Shown here piece by piece: positions 53,008 to 62,305 of a DNA stretch of 64,000 nucleotides; positions within the stretch are counted from its first letter, which is position 1, and each line of letters starts with the position of its first letter. The notes beneath the pieces were generated by a model. The model was not told the DNA's origin. It did not search any database and saw nothing but the letters and a program-made list of their open reading frames with translations. This DNA comes from Segetibacter sp. (GTDB lineage: Bacteria > Bacteroidota > Bacteroidia > Chitinophagales > Chitinophagaceae), in assembly GCF_025963695.1 (NCBI RefSeq), contig NZ_JAOQAH010000047.1, positions 62,001-126,000 on the forward strand. Direction: 5' to 3'. A program made the position numbers and the translations under genes.

Positions 53008-55506
53008 TTAAACGGCATCCACATCTGCGATGATCGTTACACTCCTATACCTTTTATTCGATTGAACAATGCTTACCTGCTGCAAGATGTCATGTTTGCA
53101 TTGTCGCATAAAGCGGGCATCTTTCGGAAGTTTTAGTAAAAGTTCAAACAGGTATTGATTTCTCACCCTGTTAATGGCAGGCTCTGCGGGACCACTTATA
53201 TAGGCAGCATATTTATCGTTTAGAAATTGCCCTAAAATATTCGCAGCTTCCTCGGCTATATTTTTATCCTTATGCTTACAGATTAATTGAATAACCCGTG
53301 AAAAAGGAGGATAAAAAAACATCTTCCTGTTTTCAATTTCAAATTGGTACATCTGTTCGTAACTGTGCTGCTGTACGAACTGCAACACAGGATGATGTGT
53401 ATTGCTGACTTGTATAATTACTTTTCCCTGCGCTTCGCGGCGGCCGGCGCGGCCGCTTACCTGCTCCATCAATTGAAATGCTCTTTCGTTTACGCGAAAG
53501 TCAGTGAAGTTTAATATGCCATCAGCGTCAACAATTCCTACCAGGTTTACATGTTCAAAGTCAAGTCCCTTTACAACCATTTGCGTGCCGGCAAGTATGT
53601 CTATTCTTTGCTGTTCAAATAGTTTAATCAATGCATCGTGATCGTTCTTTCCCCGTACACTGTCGTAATCCATCCTTGCAATTTTCGCTTCCGGAAAAGC
53701 TTCAACCAAAGCTTCTTCAATCTTTTCTGTACCAAAGTTTTTTTGAACAAAATTGTGATTGCCGCAAGCCGCACAGGTAAGTACCAAAGGATAAGCAGTA
53801 CCGCAATAGTGACATTGCAGCTTATTTTTAGCTTTATGATAGGTAAGCGTAACATCGCAGTTTTCACACTGCGGTATCCAACCGCAAATTGAACAAATCT
53901 GGTAAGGAGAATATCCGCGACGGTTTTGAAAAAGGATAACCTGTTTTTTTTCTTGTAGCGATTGCTGGATTGCCTCTGTTAACTGTGGCGATAAAATAAC
54001 CTTACCCTTTTCTTTGGTAATAATTGTTTTTACATCAACAATTTGTATGGAAGGCATTTGAACATTTCCATACCGTTCGGTCAGGCTAACTAAACCATAT
54101 TTTCCAGTTACGGTATTGTAATAGCTTTCGATAGAAGGCGTGGCACTTCCAAGCAACACTTTTGCATTAAACAGGGAAGCGTAATAAATGGCAGCATCAC
54201 GACCGTGGTAGCGCGGCGCCGGTTCCTGTTGCTTAAATGATGGATCGTGTTCTTCATCAACGATGATCAATCCAAGCTCTTTAAAAGGCAGAAATAACGA
54301 TGACCTTGCTCCGAGTACTACTTTTGTTTCGCCTGTTTTTATTTTGTTCCAGATCTCAACCCTTTCGTTTGGGTTAAACTTGGAATGATAAATAGTGATA
54401 TAGCCTCCAAAATACTTTTGAAGCCTTCGTATAATCTGGGCAGTTAAAGCAATCTCAGGAAGCATATACAAAACCTGCTTTCCTGCTTTAATGTACTGCT
54501 CAATTAGTTTTATATAAATCTGCGTTTTGCCGCTTGAGGTAACCCCTTGAAGCAAGCAAACCGATTTTTCATTTAATACCTGTTGAACTGAATTTGCAGC
54601 TTCTACCTGCGCAGGAGATAACTCGAATTCAATCTTAATATCTTTTGGGAGCGTTGGAAGCCGGTCAACCGACCGTTTTTCAAGCTTTACAATATTTTTA
54701 TCTGCAAGCCCTTTTAATTGGGCTGCAGTTGCATTCGCCTTTTTTAAAAGATTGGTTTGTGTTACTTCGCCTTCTGTCTTAATCAGGTGTAAGTAGGAGA
54801 GCAGTAGTTCGAGTTGTTTGGGGGCCTTGTTCTTGCTCCATTCATTTAAAAGCTTTGCAAGGTTCTCTTCATTATGGTAATCGGCCTGAAGATGAACGTA
54901 CGTTTCCATCTTTTGTTTGTAGGTATCTTTCAGTGCTTCCCAAACCATGCAAACCTTTTTCTCTATCAAACTTTTTATAATCGGGTAAACATGCGACGCA
55001 TCTAGAATCTGTTGCACTTCGCTTAGCTTCAGTTCTTTTTTTAGCAGGAGAGCTTCGGCCACCAAATATTCTTCATCGTTCAAGTCTGAAAAGTCCTCGC
55101 CAGATTCTTCGTTGTAAGTAAGAATGCTTTCGCTGGATAACTTTAGATGAGAAGGTAGGGCAGCTTGCATCACCTCTCCTTCACTGCACATGTAATAGTC
55201 AGCTATCCATTCCCATAACTTTAGCTGTTGGGCATAAATTAAAGGCTGCTCGTCTAAAACATTTAAGATATCTCGGGGCTCAAATGCTGTTGGTTTATCA
55301 CTGTGTACCGTTTTTACAATTCCTGAATATTTTTTGTTTTTTAATTGAACTTCTACCCTCGAGCCTTTGGCAACATTGCCTTTTAAATGGTCGGGAATTG
55401 CCCATGTATAATTTTTAGGCAAAGCAAGTGGAATGATAACTTCAGCGTAAACTCTTTGGTTTATATCTGGGTTGAATAGGGAGGATGAGTTTAAGTTATC
55501 TGTCAT
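53008..55506 (-). CDS. priA: Primosomal protein N' (replication restart helicase)
   Basis: 832 residues. Walker A LLQGVTSSGKTQIY, DEEH box IIVDEEHDPSFKQQEPAPRYHGRDAA, zinc-binding cysteines in CSICGWIPQCENCDVTLTYHKAKNKLQCHYCGTAYPLVLTCAACG, GTEKIEEAL and GTQMVVKGLDFEHV. Restarts stalled replication forks by loading the primosome. Full length. Confidence 0.95.
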   Translation of the reverse strand: MTDNLNSSSLFNPDINQRVYAEVIIPLALPKNYTWAIPDHLKGNVAKGSRVEVQLKNKKYSGIVKTVHSDKPTAFEPRDILNVLDEQPLIYAQQLKLWEWIADYYMCSEGEVMQAALPSHLKLSSESILTYNEESGEDFSDLNDEEYLVAEALLLKKELKLSEVQQILDASHVYPIIKSLIEKKVCMVWEALKDTYKQKMETYVHLQADYHNEENLAKLLNEWSKNKAPKQLELLLSYLHLIKTEGEVTQTNLLKKANATAAQLKGLADKNIVKLEKRSVDRLPTLPKDIKIEFELSPAQVEAANSVQQVLNEKSVCLLQGVTSSGKTQIYIKLIEQYIKAGKQVLYMLPEIALTAQIIRRLQKYFGGYITIYHSKFNPNERVEIWNKIKTGETKVVLGARSSLFLPFKELGLIIVDEEHDPSFKQQEPAPRYHGRDAAIYYASLFNAKVLLGSATPSIESYYNTVTGKYGLVSLTERYGNVQMPSIQIVDVKTIITKEKGKVILSPQLTEAIQQSLQEKKQVILFQNRRGYSPYQICSICGWIPQCENCDVTLTYHKAKNKLQCHYCGTAYPLVLTCAACGNHNFVQKNFGTEKIEEALVEAFPEAKIARMDYDSVRGKNDHDALIKLFEQQRIDILAGTQMVVKGLDFEHVNLVGIVDADGILNFTDFRVNERAFQLMEQVSGRAGRREAQGKVIIQVSNTHHPVLQFVQQHSYEQMYQFEIENRKMFFYPPFSRVIQLICKHKDKNIAEEAANILGQFLNDKYAAYISGPAEPAINRVRNQYLFELLLKLPKDARFMRQCKHDILQQVSIVQSNKRYRSVTIIADVDAV

Positions 55507-55638
55507 GCGCTAGAGGCAAAAATAATGCGATTGCTTGTAACCTTTGTGATGCGTTTACTGTCTTCGCAACAACTTGACCTGATTTAGACAATTGGACTAT
55601 TCAACCAAATGAAAAAAGGTTCAATAGACGTTAGGCGT

Positions 55639-55662
55639 AAAAGTGAGTGACACAACAATGTT
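55639..55662 (+). repeat. Dispersed GTACAAG element, copy 12
   Basis: AAAAGTGAGTGACACAACAA then TGTT. Type A with a changed first four bases. Confidence 0.72.
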
Positions 55663-55705
55663 GCCATAAGAACAACTGCTGATAACAAACAATATTCTCC
55701 TCCCC

Positions 55706-56467
55706 TTACACCTCTTTGGGGTATTTTTGATATTTCTTCAATCCAGCGTCCATAAGATCATAAGCCTTCTGCTTTAATGCAGGCAAATCATTCAAAGTAA
55801 GACCGGTAACAGGCAGTTCATCTAAAAAAACTACCCTGCACGGACCGGGAGTTAGGGTGAAAATACTGCTGTAATGCAGGCGGTCTACTGTATCCACAAA
55901 CAAGACAAGCTTTAGAGGCGTTTCAGTTTCAATAGCTATCCGAAATGCTCCGTCAAAAAAGGCTTTCAGCGGCTTTCCGGTATCATTTAAAGTGCCTTCA
56001 GGAAAAATAAAAATTGAAATATGCCGGCGGATAAATTCTTTCATTTCCAGCACACTCCGAGCCCTGTTATCCGCATCGTTTCTTTTAACCATTACGGTTG
56101 CACTTTTATAAATGTAGCCAAAGATGGGAACCTTCGACATTTCGTATTTTGCCAGTATCCGTACAGGTTGGTCTAATGCCATTACCACCGGTGGAATATC
56201 CATATATGAAATATGGTTGGCAATAAAAATGTATTGCTTTGAACGATCATGCGCTACCTCAAAAATATTCTTATGTCTTATGCCTACTATAAAGTACCAC
56301 AAGAATCCCCAGGCCTTCACCACCTTATAAATAAAATTGCCACCCTTAACCCTGCCAAAAAACGAAGCAATAATAACGAATGGAACGGCAACAAACATGA
56401 TGGCTATAAACATCAACAAAGCATATACACAATAAATCCATTGCAGCGGTTTCAGCAAAATTTTCAT
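55706..56467 (-). CDS. 1-acylglycerol-3-phosphate acyltransferase
   Basis: 253 residues, two N-terminal membrane helices. The PlsC motifs are FIANHISYMDIP (HxxxxD variant: NHISYMD) near residue 80, KYEMSKVPIFGYIYK, and IFPEGTLNDTGKP (FPEGT) near 155. Makes phosphatidic acid from lysophosphatidate in the inner membrane. Confidence 0.9.
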   Translation of the reverse strand: MKILLKPLQWIYCVYALLMFIAIMFVAVPFVIIASFFGRVKGGNFIYKVVKAWGFLWYFIVGIRHKNIFEVAHDRSKQYIFIANHISYMDIPPVVMALDQPVRILAKYEMSKVPIFGYIYKSATVMVKRNDADNRARSVLEMKEFIRRHISIFIFPEGTLNDTGKPLKAFFDGAFRIAIETETPLKLVLFVDTVDRLHYSSIFTLTPGPCRVVFLDELPVTGLTLNDLPALKQKAYDLMDAGLKKYQKYPKEV

Positions 56468-56485
56468 GGGTGTTTAATATAACAA

Positions 56486-56782
56486 CTAAGGTAAAATCGC
56501 CAACTGATTTACGGACCATGCCTCAGCCTTTGCTGAAAACATTGGCCTGGTTAGTTGCCACGTGTCTCTAAAGAAAGATGAATTGCGATAATGAGTCAGG
56601 GCAGCTTCGTCCTGCCAGTTGCTGTAGGTAAAAAAGATGTTCTGGTCATGGTTATCCTGCCATAGTTCAAGATGGGTACAACCTTCAAAGTTTCTTATCT
56701 TTTCTTTTCGTTCTTCAAAAAATACTTTGAATGCTTCCACAGCATCTGCCCTAAAAGTCATCTTAACCATTCTAACCAGCAT
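56486..56782 (-). CDS. Antibiotic-biosynthesis-monooxygenase-type protein
   Basis: 98 residues with the ABM dimeric alpha/beta-barrel pattern: MVKMTFRADAVEAFKVFFEERKEKI, GCTHLELWQDNHDQNIFFTYSNWQDEAALTHYRNSSFF. The ATG at 56782 overlaps the stop of the preceding gene (TAATG), so coupling is likely; an ATG at 56770 matches the family start better. Small heme- or quinol-related oxygenases are known, but most members have no proven function. Confidence 0.8.
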   Translation of the reverse strand: MLVRMVKMTFRADAVEAFKVFFEERKEKIRNFEGCTHLELWQDNHDQNIFFTYSNWQDEAALTHYRNSSFFRDTWQLTRPMFSAKAEAWSVNQLAILP

Positions 56783-57609
56783 TATTCAAAAAAGATTTTT
56801 ACAGTTTGATAAAACCATTTGTTCTGAAGTGAAATGCTTTGTTTTTGCATGGCTTCAGAAAATCCCTGCAAACCAAACAAACCTGCCGCATTGCCTTTAT
56901 TGATGGCTATTTCTAAATAATTGGAAGAATTAAAAAACGCTACTTTTTCGCCCTGTGGTACACAGGCATAGGTTTCACTGATCGTATCAATAACCTCATC
57001 TCTTTTAAAGACAATTTTAAAGTTGCGGCCATTTCTCTCCCTGTCGAAATCGGCCTTTGTAATGTTTACGATTACATTTTCGAAATTATCGATATATAAG
57101 ATTTGTCCTTCCATGGTGGTAGGACTATTTACATATCTGAGGCGCAGTTTTTCAACTATTGTAATGTTAGACTCTCCTATATAGTCAAGGTCCTTTCCGG
57201 CCAATATCTGCCACACCGCATTAGCAATTACCTGTGTACATGTTAGGGTAGTAGGGCGTTCTCCTTCAGGAATAGGCAATGCCACCACTCTTTCAGGTGG
57301 TCCGTCTATAATCATGGTTAACAGCCCATTGTCAGCACAGGCAATGTATTGATTATTGTGGTAAGCCAAAAGCATTTGCTTAGGCTTTTGATCGAACATA
57401 TTAACGAGCACAATATGAAAAGTTCCCGAAGGAAAATGGCTAAAAGCACTGCAGCAGAAGTACGCAGCCTGGGGATAATTGAACGAAGAAAGCTGATGCG
57501 AAACATCAACAATAGTAAGGTTTTCACTCACACTGTATAACTGACCCTTCACGGCAGCTACCAGGTAATCCTGCTGGCCAATATCTGTAGTTAGGGTTAT
57601 TATAGACAT
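56782..57609 (-). CDS. SAM hydroxide adenosyltransferase
   Basis: 275 residues, start MSIITLTTDIGQQDYLVAAVKGQL. The TLTTDIGxxDxxVAxxKG start and VDVSHQL motif are those of the DUF62/fluorinase-like family, which hydrolyses S-adenosylmethionine to adenosine and methionine. It heads a two-gene unit with the ABM gene. Confidence 0.88.
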   Translation of the reverse strand: MSIITLTTDIGQQDYLVAAVKGQLYSVSENLTIVDVSHQLSSFNYPQAAYFCCSAFSHFPSGTFHIVLVNMFDQKPKQMLLAYHNNQYIACADNGLLTMIIDGPPERVVALPIPEGERPTTLTCTQVIANAVWQILAGKDLDYIGESNITIVEKLRLRYVNSPTTMEGQILYIDNFENVIVNITKADFDRERNGRNFKIVFKRDEVIDTISETYACVPQGEKVAFFNSSNYLEIAINKGNAAGLFGLQGFSEAMQKQSISLQNKWFYQTVKIFFE

Positions 57610-57674
57610 ACTTATGTTCCTGTATCTGGTATAACTTCTTTAGTTGTTTTTGTTTATCAGCTTTTGTTTTTCAA

Positions 57675-57702
57675 GCATCATCGTTGTGTCACTCACTTGT
57701 AC
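57675..57702 (-). repeat. Dispersed GTACAAG element, copy 13
   Basis: Minus strand: GTACAAGTGAGTGACACAAC then GATGATGC. Type A. Confidence 0.8.
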
Positions 57703-57836
57703 TTTTTGTTTTAAGATCAGCGTTGTTAAATGTTGAACATCATCAACCGAAACCGGAGAAGCCAAGTTTAGTACTCAAACTAAACGTTCAACATAATAGT
57801 TGAAAGGGCGCTGCTCTCTGTCAACTATCCGCCTTC

Positions 57837-58643
57837 CTACTTCACCAGTTTGCCATTTTTAAAGTAAAATTTTCTAACCATCTTATCAGCAACCCCAGGT
57901 AAAAATTTATTTAAAAGAAGACTCGTTTTCCCCAGCAGCGTAAGCACAAGTGTTCTTTTTCTTTTTTCTATAGATTTCAAAATATACTTCGCACATTCTT
58001 CTGCACTCATCAGTTTGTCTTCATTCATGGGGTTTTCTTTTTGCGGCCTGGCATCTTTATCCAAAGCTACATTCCGAATATTGCTTGCTGTAAAACCTGG
58101 AGCAACCCACATCACATTTACGCCATCGTCTAAAAGTTCTGTTCTCAGTGCTTCCAAAAACCCATTTACGGCAAACTTGCTTGCACTGTAACCCGTTCTG
58201 CCGGGCAATCCTCTAAACCCTGCCGGCGAAGAAACCCCAACAACAGTTCCTTTATTTTTAATTATTTCGCTTAAAGCAAATTTGGTACAGTAAACAGTAC
58301 CCCAGAAGTTAACGTCCATCAAAGTTCTTAAGGTATCCAGCTCCAGATCTTTAAACAACGCCCGCATCGAAAGGCCCGCATTATTTATAAGAATGTCTAT
58401 GGTGCCGAATGTCTCCACAACAGAATTAATGAAATTCTTACAATCTGATTCTTTACTAACATCGGCAGTTCCGATATGCAAAGGTCTTCCTGCATTAGCA
58501 GTTTGAAGCTGATATAATTTTTCATAGTTCCGCCCGCATGTAGCAACCCGTGCTCCACTTTCTAATAGAAGCTCTACAAGCGCCTTTCCAATGCCTTCGC
58601 TTCCACCTGTTACGACTACTACTTTCTTAGCAAAATATGACAT
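57837..58643 (-). CDS. Short-chain dehydrogenase/reductase
   Basis: 268 residues. Cofactor loop VVTGGSEGIGKALV, NAG motif NNAGLS, catalytic Ser in VGVSSPAGF and Tyr-Lys in GRTGYSASKFAVNGF. Classical SDR with a C-terminal hydrophobic end (TLLGKTSLLLNKFLPGVADK) that may touch the membrane. Substrate unknown. Confidence 0.9.
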   Translation of the reverse strand: MSYFAKKVVVVTGGSEGIGKALVELLLESGARVATCGRNYEKLYQLQTANAGRPLHIGTADVSKESDCKNFINSVVETFGTIDILINNAGLSMRALFKDLELDTLRTLMDVNFWGTVYCTKFALSEIIKNKGTVVGVSSPAGFRGLPGRTGYSASKFAVNGFLEALRTELLDDGVNVMWVAPGFTASNIRNVALDKDARPQKENPMNEDKLMSAEECAKYILKSIEKRKRTLVLTLLGKTSLLLNKFLPGVADKMVRKFYFKNGKLVK

Positions 58644-58661
58644 TGACTATTGTTGAATTCG

Positions 58662-58669
58662 CAAAAGTA
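58662..58669 (-). promoter_or_regulatory. Possible -7 box of the SDR gene
   Basis: TACTTTTG on the minus strand fits TAnnTTTG, 19 bp before the ATG. No -33 TTTG is visible. Confidence 0.4.
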
Positions 58670-58735
58670 ACAGAGTTAGGGGACATATAAGAGGAATAGG
58701 AATATCTATAAAAGTGTAAAAATGTTTTTCAAAAA

Positions 58736-58767
58736 TTTGGCTGGTAATCTTCGTACTCCTATTTTTG
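58736..58767 (+). promoter_or_regulatory. Bacteroidota-type promoter of tRNA-Lys
   Basis: TTTG (58736-58739), 20-nt spacer, TATTTTTG (58760-58767): a textbook match, 48 bp before the tRNA. Confidence 0.8.
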
Positions 58768-58815
58768 CACTCCCAAAACGAAAAAGGGTAAACGCTCTTA
58801 AGTAGTTAAACGGAA

Positions 58816-58888
58816 GAATTGGTAGCTCAGTTGGTAGAGCAATACACTTTTAATGTATGGGCCCTGGGTTCGAGTCCCAGCCAGTTCA
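58816..58888 (+). tRNA. tRNA-Lys (anticodon TTT)
   Basis: Cloverleaf by eye: acceptor GAATTGG/CCAGTTC (one G-T pair), D-stem GCTC/GAGC, anticodon stem ATACA/TGTAT with loop CTTTTAA (anticodon TTT), T-arm CTGGG-TTCGAGT-CCCAG, discriminator A at 58888. CCA is not encoded. Own promoter and terminator. Confidence 0.96.
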
Positions 58889-58911
58889 CTTCTAAGCAGT
58901 GAAATGTCACT

Positions 58912-58947
58912 AAAGCCTCACAAACAATATGTTTTGTGAGGCTTTTT
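58912..58947 (+). terminator. Terminator after tRNA-Lys
   Basis: Stem AAAGCCTCACAAA with TTTTGTGAGGCTTT around a CAATATG loop, then TT runs. It begins 24 bp after the tRNA. Confidence 0.85.
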
Positions 58948-59253
58948 GTTTGTTGCCACATCAGAACGGTCCTGTGAAGTAAGTTAACGCCCGGGTGGGC
59001 GCGTCTTAGGAGCAACCCATAACCAGGAAAAATTTGCAACCGACATAGCTCGATTTTGAACAAGTTTCTTACTTTGCTGCGGCTGGTGCAACTTTTAGTT
59101 GTAGTATGTTTAAGCGGAAACGGGTCTTTTCTATCACTTATTTTATTAATTGTAATCCAAAAGCTTGTAATCCTGGTTCGTTATCACTTCTGTCCAGATT
59201 GAATGCTGAAGACTAAATCAATTGAAGGGAATGCAGGTTATACTGATCCGAAT

Positions 59254-59295
59254 AAAAGAGGTCGTTTCATTAGTTTTGAGACAGCCTCTTTGTAT
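59254..59295 (+). terminator. Terminator-like hairpin without an upstream gene
   Basis: AAAGAGG / CCTCTTT with a partly paired inner part (GTTTC/GAGAC), then TGTATTTTAT. It resembles the terminator at 568-605. No gene precedes it within 365 bp. Confidence 0.5.
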
Positions 59296-59508
59296 TTTAT
59301 ATAATATTCGGTTAACTCCACGTTGCCATAGCCAGCCACCACACAGATATTTCACTTAAAAAAAGGAGAAACAAATTATTATTCTCCAACAGGGGAGGGA
59401 CGTGACGCGCTGTCCTGAAAATTGTATTGAGTCCTGTAAAAAAACCCTTACATTGATGACCCCCTTTTAACGATTTCAATACACGGAATTCATTTTAAAA
59501 AAATAAGC

Positions 59509-60561
59509 ATGCTACTTGCCAATCCGAAAAAAACACGTTTAGCCGTAACTCAAAGTTTCCTATTACTCCTTCTGGCAGTACTGTTATGCACGCTGCCATC
59601 GTGTAAGCCAAAATCGGCAGATGCAGGAAAACAAACAAAGGATGCCGCAATAGCCAGCAAAAAAGACCTGTCGCAAATTAAAGTAGGTTATTGCACACCA
59701 TCCCTGAACGCTCCTTTTTACGTCGCTTTATCAAAGTCTATCCAAAACACAACAGAAGGATATGGTATGAAGTTTATTTCTGTAGACGGACAAGGTGATA
59801 TTGCAAAACAAATAACTGCTGTTGAAGACCTGGTTGCAAAAGGAATAGATATACTGGTCTTAAATCCTTTGGACTCTAAAGCGCTGGTACCAACTGTAAA
59901 CCAGGTGGTAAAAAGCGGTATACCTGTTTTTATTGTTGATAGTTATATTGAGCCTTCGGCGCAGTATATTACTTCTATACTTGCAAACAACCAGGGCAAC
60001 GGAGAGATGGTAGGCGAGTGGATTGCCGATAAGTTGGGTAAAACAAAAATTAAAGCTGCCATTATTAGCGGAGCGCAGGGAAGCCCTGTCGGGAGAGAAA
60101 AGCGGCTCGGCTTTATCAGGGGTATTGCAGAAAACCAGTTAAGAACGCAGGGACATGCTGACCTGACCATAGTATCACAAGGATGGGGTGGATGGAGTAA
60201 TAGCGGCGGACTGAAGGCTATGGAAGATATACTGGCATCTCATCCTGAAATAAATGTATTAATGGCAGAAAATGATGCCATGGCATTGGGTGCTTTAAAA
60301 GCCTTGAATGAGGCCGGAAAAGCAAACAACGTTCTTGTGGTAGGATTTGACGGCCAGAAAGAAGCCTTAGAACTAATAAAGCAAGGTAAGTATGAAGCTA
60401 CTGCTCTTAATAGTCCGATGGGGTTAGGGAAGTTAGCTGTAGAGTCTGTTGTGAAATATCTAAATGGTGACAAAAACCTCGATAAGGTCATTCTTACCCC
60501 GCCGGTATTGATCTCTGTGGGGGAAGTCAATAAGTTTTACGATGCAAAGGCGATTTTCTAG
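59509..60561 (+). CDS. Sugar ABC transporter substrate-binding lipoprotein
   Basis: 350 residues, lipoprotein signal (LLLLLAVLLCTLPSC; acylated Cys near residue 32). A periplasmic-binding-protein-I fold of the ribose type: IKVGYCTPSLNAPFYVALSKSIQ, DILVLNPLDSKALVPTVNQV, PVFIVDS, NVLMAENDAMALGALKALNEAG and VVGFDGQKEALELIKQGKYEAT. Captures a sugar, probably a pentose or hexose, for the ATPase and permease genes downstream. Confidence 0.9.
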   Translation: MLLANPKKTRLAVTQSFLLLLLAVLLCTLPSCKPKSADAGKQTKDAAIASKKDLSQIKVGYCTPSLNAPFYVALSKSIQNTTEGYGMKFISVDGQGDIAKQITAVEDLVAKGIDILVLNPLDSKALVPTVNQVVKSGIPVFIVDSYIEPSAQYITSILANNQGNGEMVGEWIADKLGKTKIKAAIISGAQGSPVGREKRLGFIRGIAENQLRTQGHADLTIVSQGWGGWSNSGGLKAMEDILASHPEINVLMAENDAMALGALKALNEAGKANNVLVVGFDGQKEALELIKQGKYEATALNSPMGLGKLAVESVVKYLNGDKNLDKVILTPPVLISVGEVNKFYDAKAIF

Positions 60562-60631
60562 TTCTATACAGTAGACGCAGGATAAGTGTTGCATGAGTGG
60601 CACAAGTAGTGCTTGCTGATTATTATATTCA

Positions 60632-60657
60632 GTACAAGAGTGCGACGCAAGGATGTT
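60632..60657 (+). repeat. Dispersed GTACAAG element, copy 14 (type B)
   Basis: GTACAAGAGTGCGACGCAAG then GATGTT. About 25 bp upstream, 60588-60612 (CATGAGTGGCACAAG) looks like a decayed type A copy. It lies between the binding-protein and ATPase genes. Confidence 0.75.
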
Positions 60658-60747
60658 AAATAGAATTTCAATAGCCCGGATCCCAAAAAATCATTACACG
60701 TTTGTAGGCGACGCGAATTATATAACCTGCTACATCAATTTTAATTT

Positions 60748-62250
60748 ATGCCTGGGAAAAACATTGAGAACAGGGTTGAATTAAGAAATATCTCAAAAGC
60801 TTTTGGGGGTGTTGCTGCATTGAAAGATGTTACATTAAAAGCAGCACCCGGCGAAATACATGCACTGATGGGAGAAAATGGGGCAGGTAAATCTACCCTG
60901 ATGAAAATACTGTCTGGTGCACTGCAAAAAGATGGAGGTGAAATATTTATTGATGATGAAAAAGTAAACATTAAAAACACGTACGACAGCAAGGAATTGG
61001 GAATCGGGATTATTTACCAGGAGTTTTCGCTGGTGCCCGACTTGACAGTTGCAGAGAACGTGTTTTTTAACCAGTTGAGTAAAGGAAGTCGCTGGATGAA
61101 GTGGGATAAATTAAAAAGGGAGGCGGCCACTATCATTAACAATATTGGCTTCGATATAAATACGGGAGTCAGGGTAAGCAGTCTCAGTATTGCGCAGCAG
61201 CAGATTGTTGAAATAGCGAAAGCCTTATCTGAAAAAGTGAAAGTATTGATTCTTGATGAACCATCTGCTGTTCTCGGGCCTACCGAGGTGCAAAAGCTTT
61301 TTGAAACCTTACATACACTAAAAAGTGAAGGGGTTACGATCATTTATATATCGCATCATTTAAGTGAAATTTTTAAAATTGCCGACAGGGTAACTGTTTT
61401 AAAAGATGGAATTTCTACACAGCGTTTATTGGTTGCCGAAACCGACAAAGAAACCATTATCAAATTGATGTTAGGTAGGTCTTTAAATGCAATGTTCCCC
61501 CCGAGAAATGCGGTAGTTGGAGGAGAGGTGATAAGGGTCGAAGATATTTATGTTTCTGGTAAGGTGAAAGGTGTATCACTCCGTGTGCGATCAGGTGAAG
61601 TTATTGGTATTGCAGGCCTTGTGGGAAGCGGTCGTACCGAAACAGTGAGGGGCATATTCGCTGCAGATAAACTGTCTGGAGGAAAGGTGTTTGTATCAGG
61701 TAAGAAGGTAAATTTTCGTTCACCTGCAGATGCGGTGAAGCAAGGCATTGGCATGGTGCCCGAAGATAGAAAGCGGCAGGGCGTTCTTCTTCCATTGTCG
61801 ATTAAACACAACGTTACGTTGGCAAACTTCAGAGGTATTACGGGCAAGTTGGGTTTTGTGAGGTTTGGAGAAGAAAATAAAAAATCAAGGGAATTAATAA
61901 AGAAACTGGCCATTAAAGCTGTAAATGAAAATGCGCCTGTAGGCTCGCTAAGCGGCGGTAATCAGCAAAAAGTGGTGTTGGCAAAATGGTTTAACCGAGA
62001 CTGTAAAGTGATTATCATAGACGAACCTACCCGGGGAGTTGATGTCGGCGCTAAAATAGAAATCTATAACCTGATAAACGAGCTTGCCGCTAAAGGTGCA
62101 GCAGTGATTGTTATTTCTTCAGAGACAGCTGAATTGATGGGTATCTGTGACTGGATACTTGTTATGAGAGAAGGTAAGGTACAAGGGACGCTGGAAAAAG
62201 ATGAATTTAATGAAGAGAACATTCTGCGCTACGCCATCGGTGCAAGCTAA
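60748..62250 (+). CDS. Sugar ABC transporter ATP-binding protein (RbsA-type)
   Basis: 500 residues with two fused ATPase domains. First: Walker A GENGAGKSTL, signature region SLSIAQQQIVEIAKAL, Walker B VLILDEPSAVL. Second: degenerate Walker A GLVGSGRTE, signature GSLSGGNQQKVVLAKW, IIIDEPTRGVDVGAK. This is the RbsA/XylG/AraG layout. Powers sugar import with the permease that follows 56 bp later. Confidence 0.94.
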   Translation: MPGKNIENRVELRNISKAFGGVAALKDVTLKAAPGEIHALMGENGAGKSTLMKILSGALQKDGGEIFIDDEKVNIKNTYDSKELGIGIIYQEFSLVPDLTVAENVFFNQLSKGSRWMKWDKLKREAATIINNIGFDINTGVRVSSLSIAQQQIVEIAKALSEKVKVLILDEPSAVLGPTEVQKLFETLHTLKSEGVTIIYISHHLSEIFKIADRVTVLKDGISTQRLLVAETDKETIIKLMLGRSLNAMFPPRNAVVGGEVIRVEDIYVSGKVKGVSLRVRSGEVIGIAGLVGSGRTETVRGIFAADKLSGGKVFVSGKKVNFRSPADAVKQGIGMVPEDRKRQGVLLPLSIKHNVTLANFRGITGKLGFVRFGEENKKSRELIKKLAIKAVNENAPVGSLSGGNQQKVVLAKWFNRDCKVIIIDEPTRGVDVGAKIEIYNLINELAAKGAAVIVISSETAELMGICDWILVMREGKVQGTLEKDEFNEENILRYAIGAS

Positions 62251-62305
62251 CATCAGTGTCACATTTGCAACTGCAATAATTTCAAACACTTTCTGAATTA
62301 TAGAC

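Larger units (their letters stand above)
58889..59508. other. 620-bp gene-free region
   Basis: After the tRNA terminator (58912-58947) I find no protein gene. It contains an isolated terminator-like hairpin at 59254-59295, a short hairpin GGAGAA/TTCTCC (59365-59387), and an 8-bp dyad TGTATTGA (59423-59430) / TCAATACA (59476-59483) upstream of the sugar-binding protein gene, a possible operator. Confidence 0.5.

Noticed and set aside
58827..59063. Open frame across the tRNA-Lys region
   Set aside because: It runs antisense through the tRNA and its terminator; such frames with phrases like LGLEPRAHTL are a typical artefact of tRNA genes.
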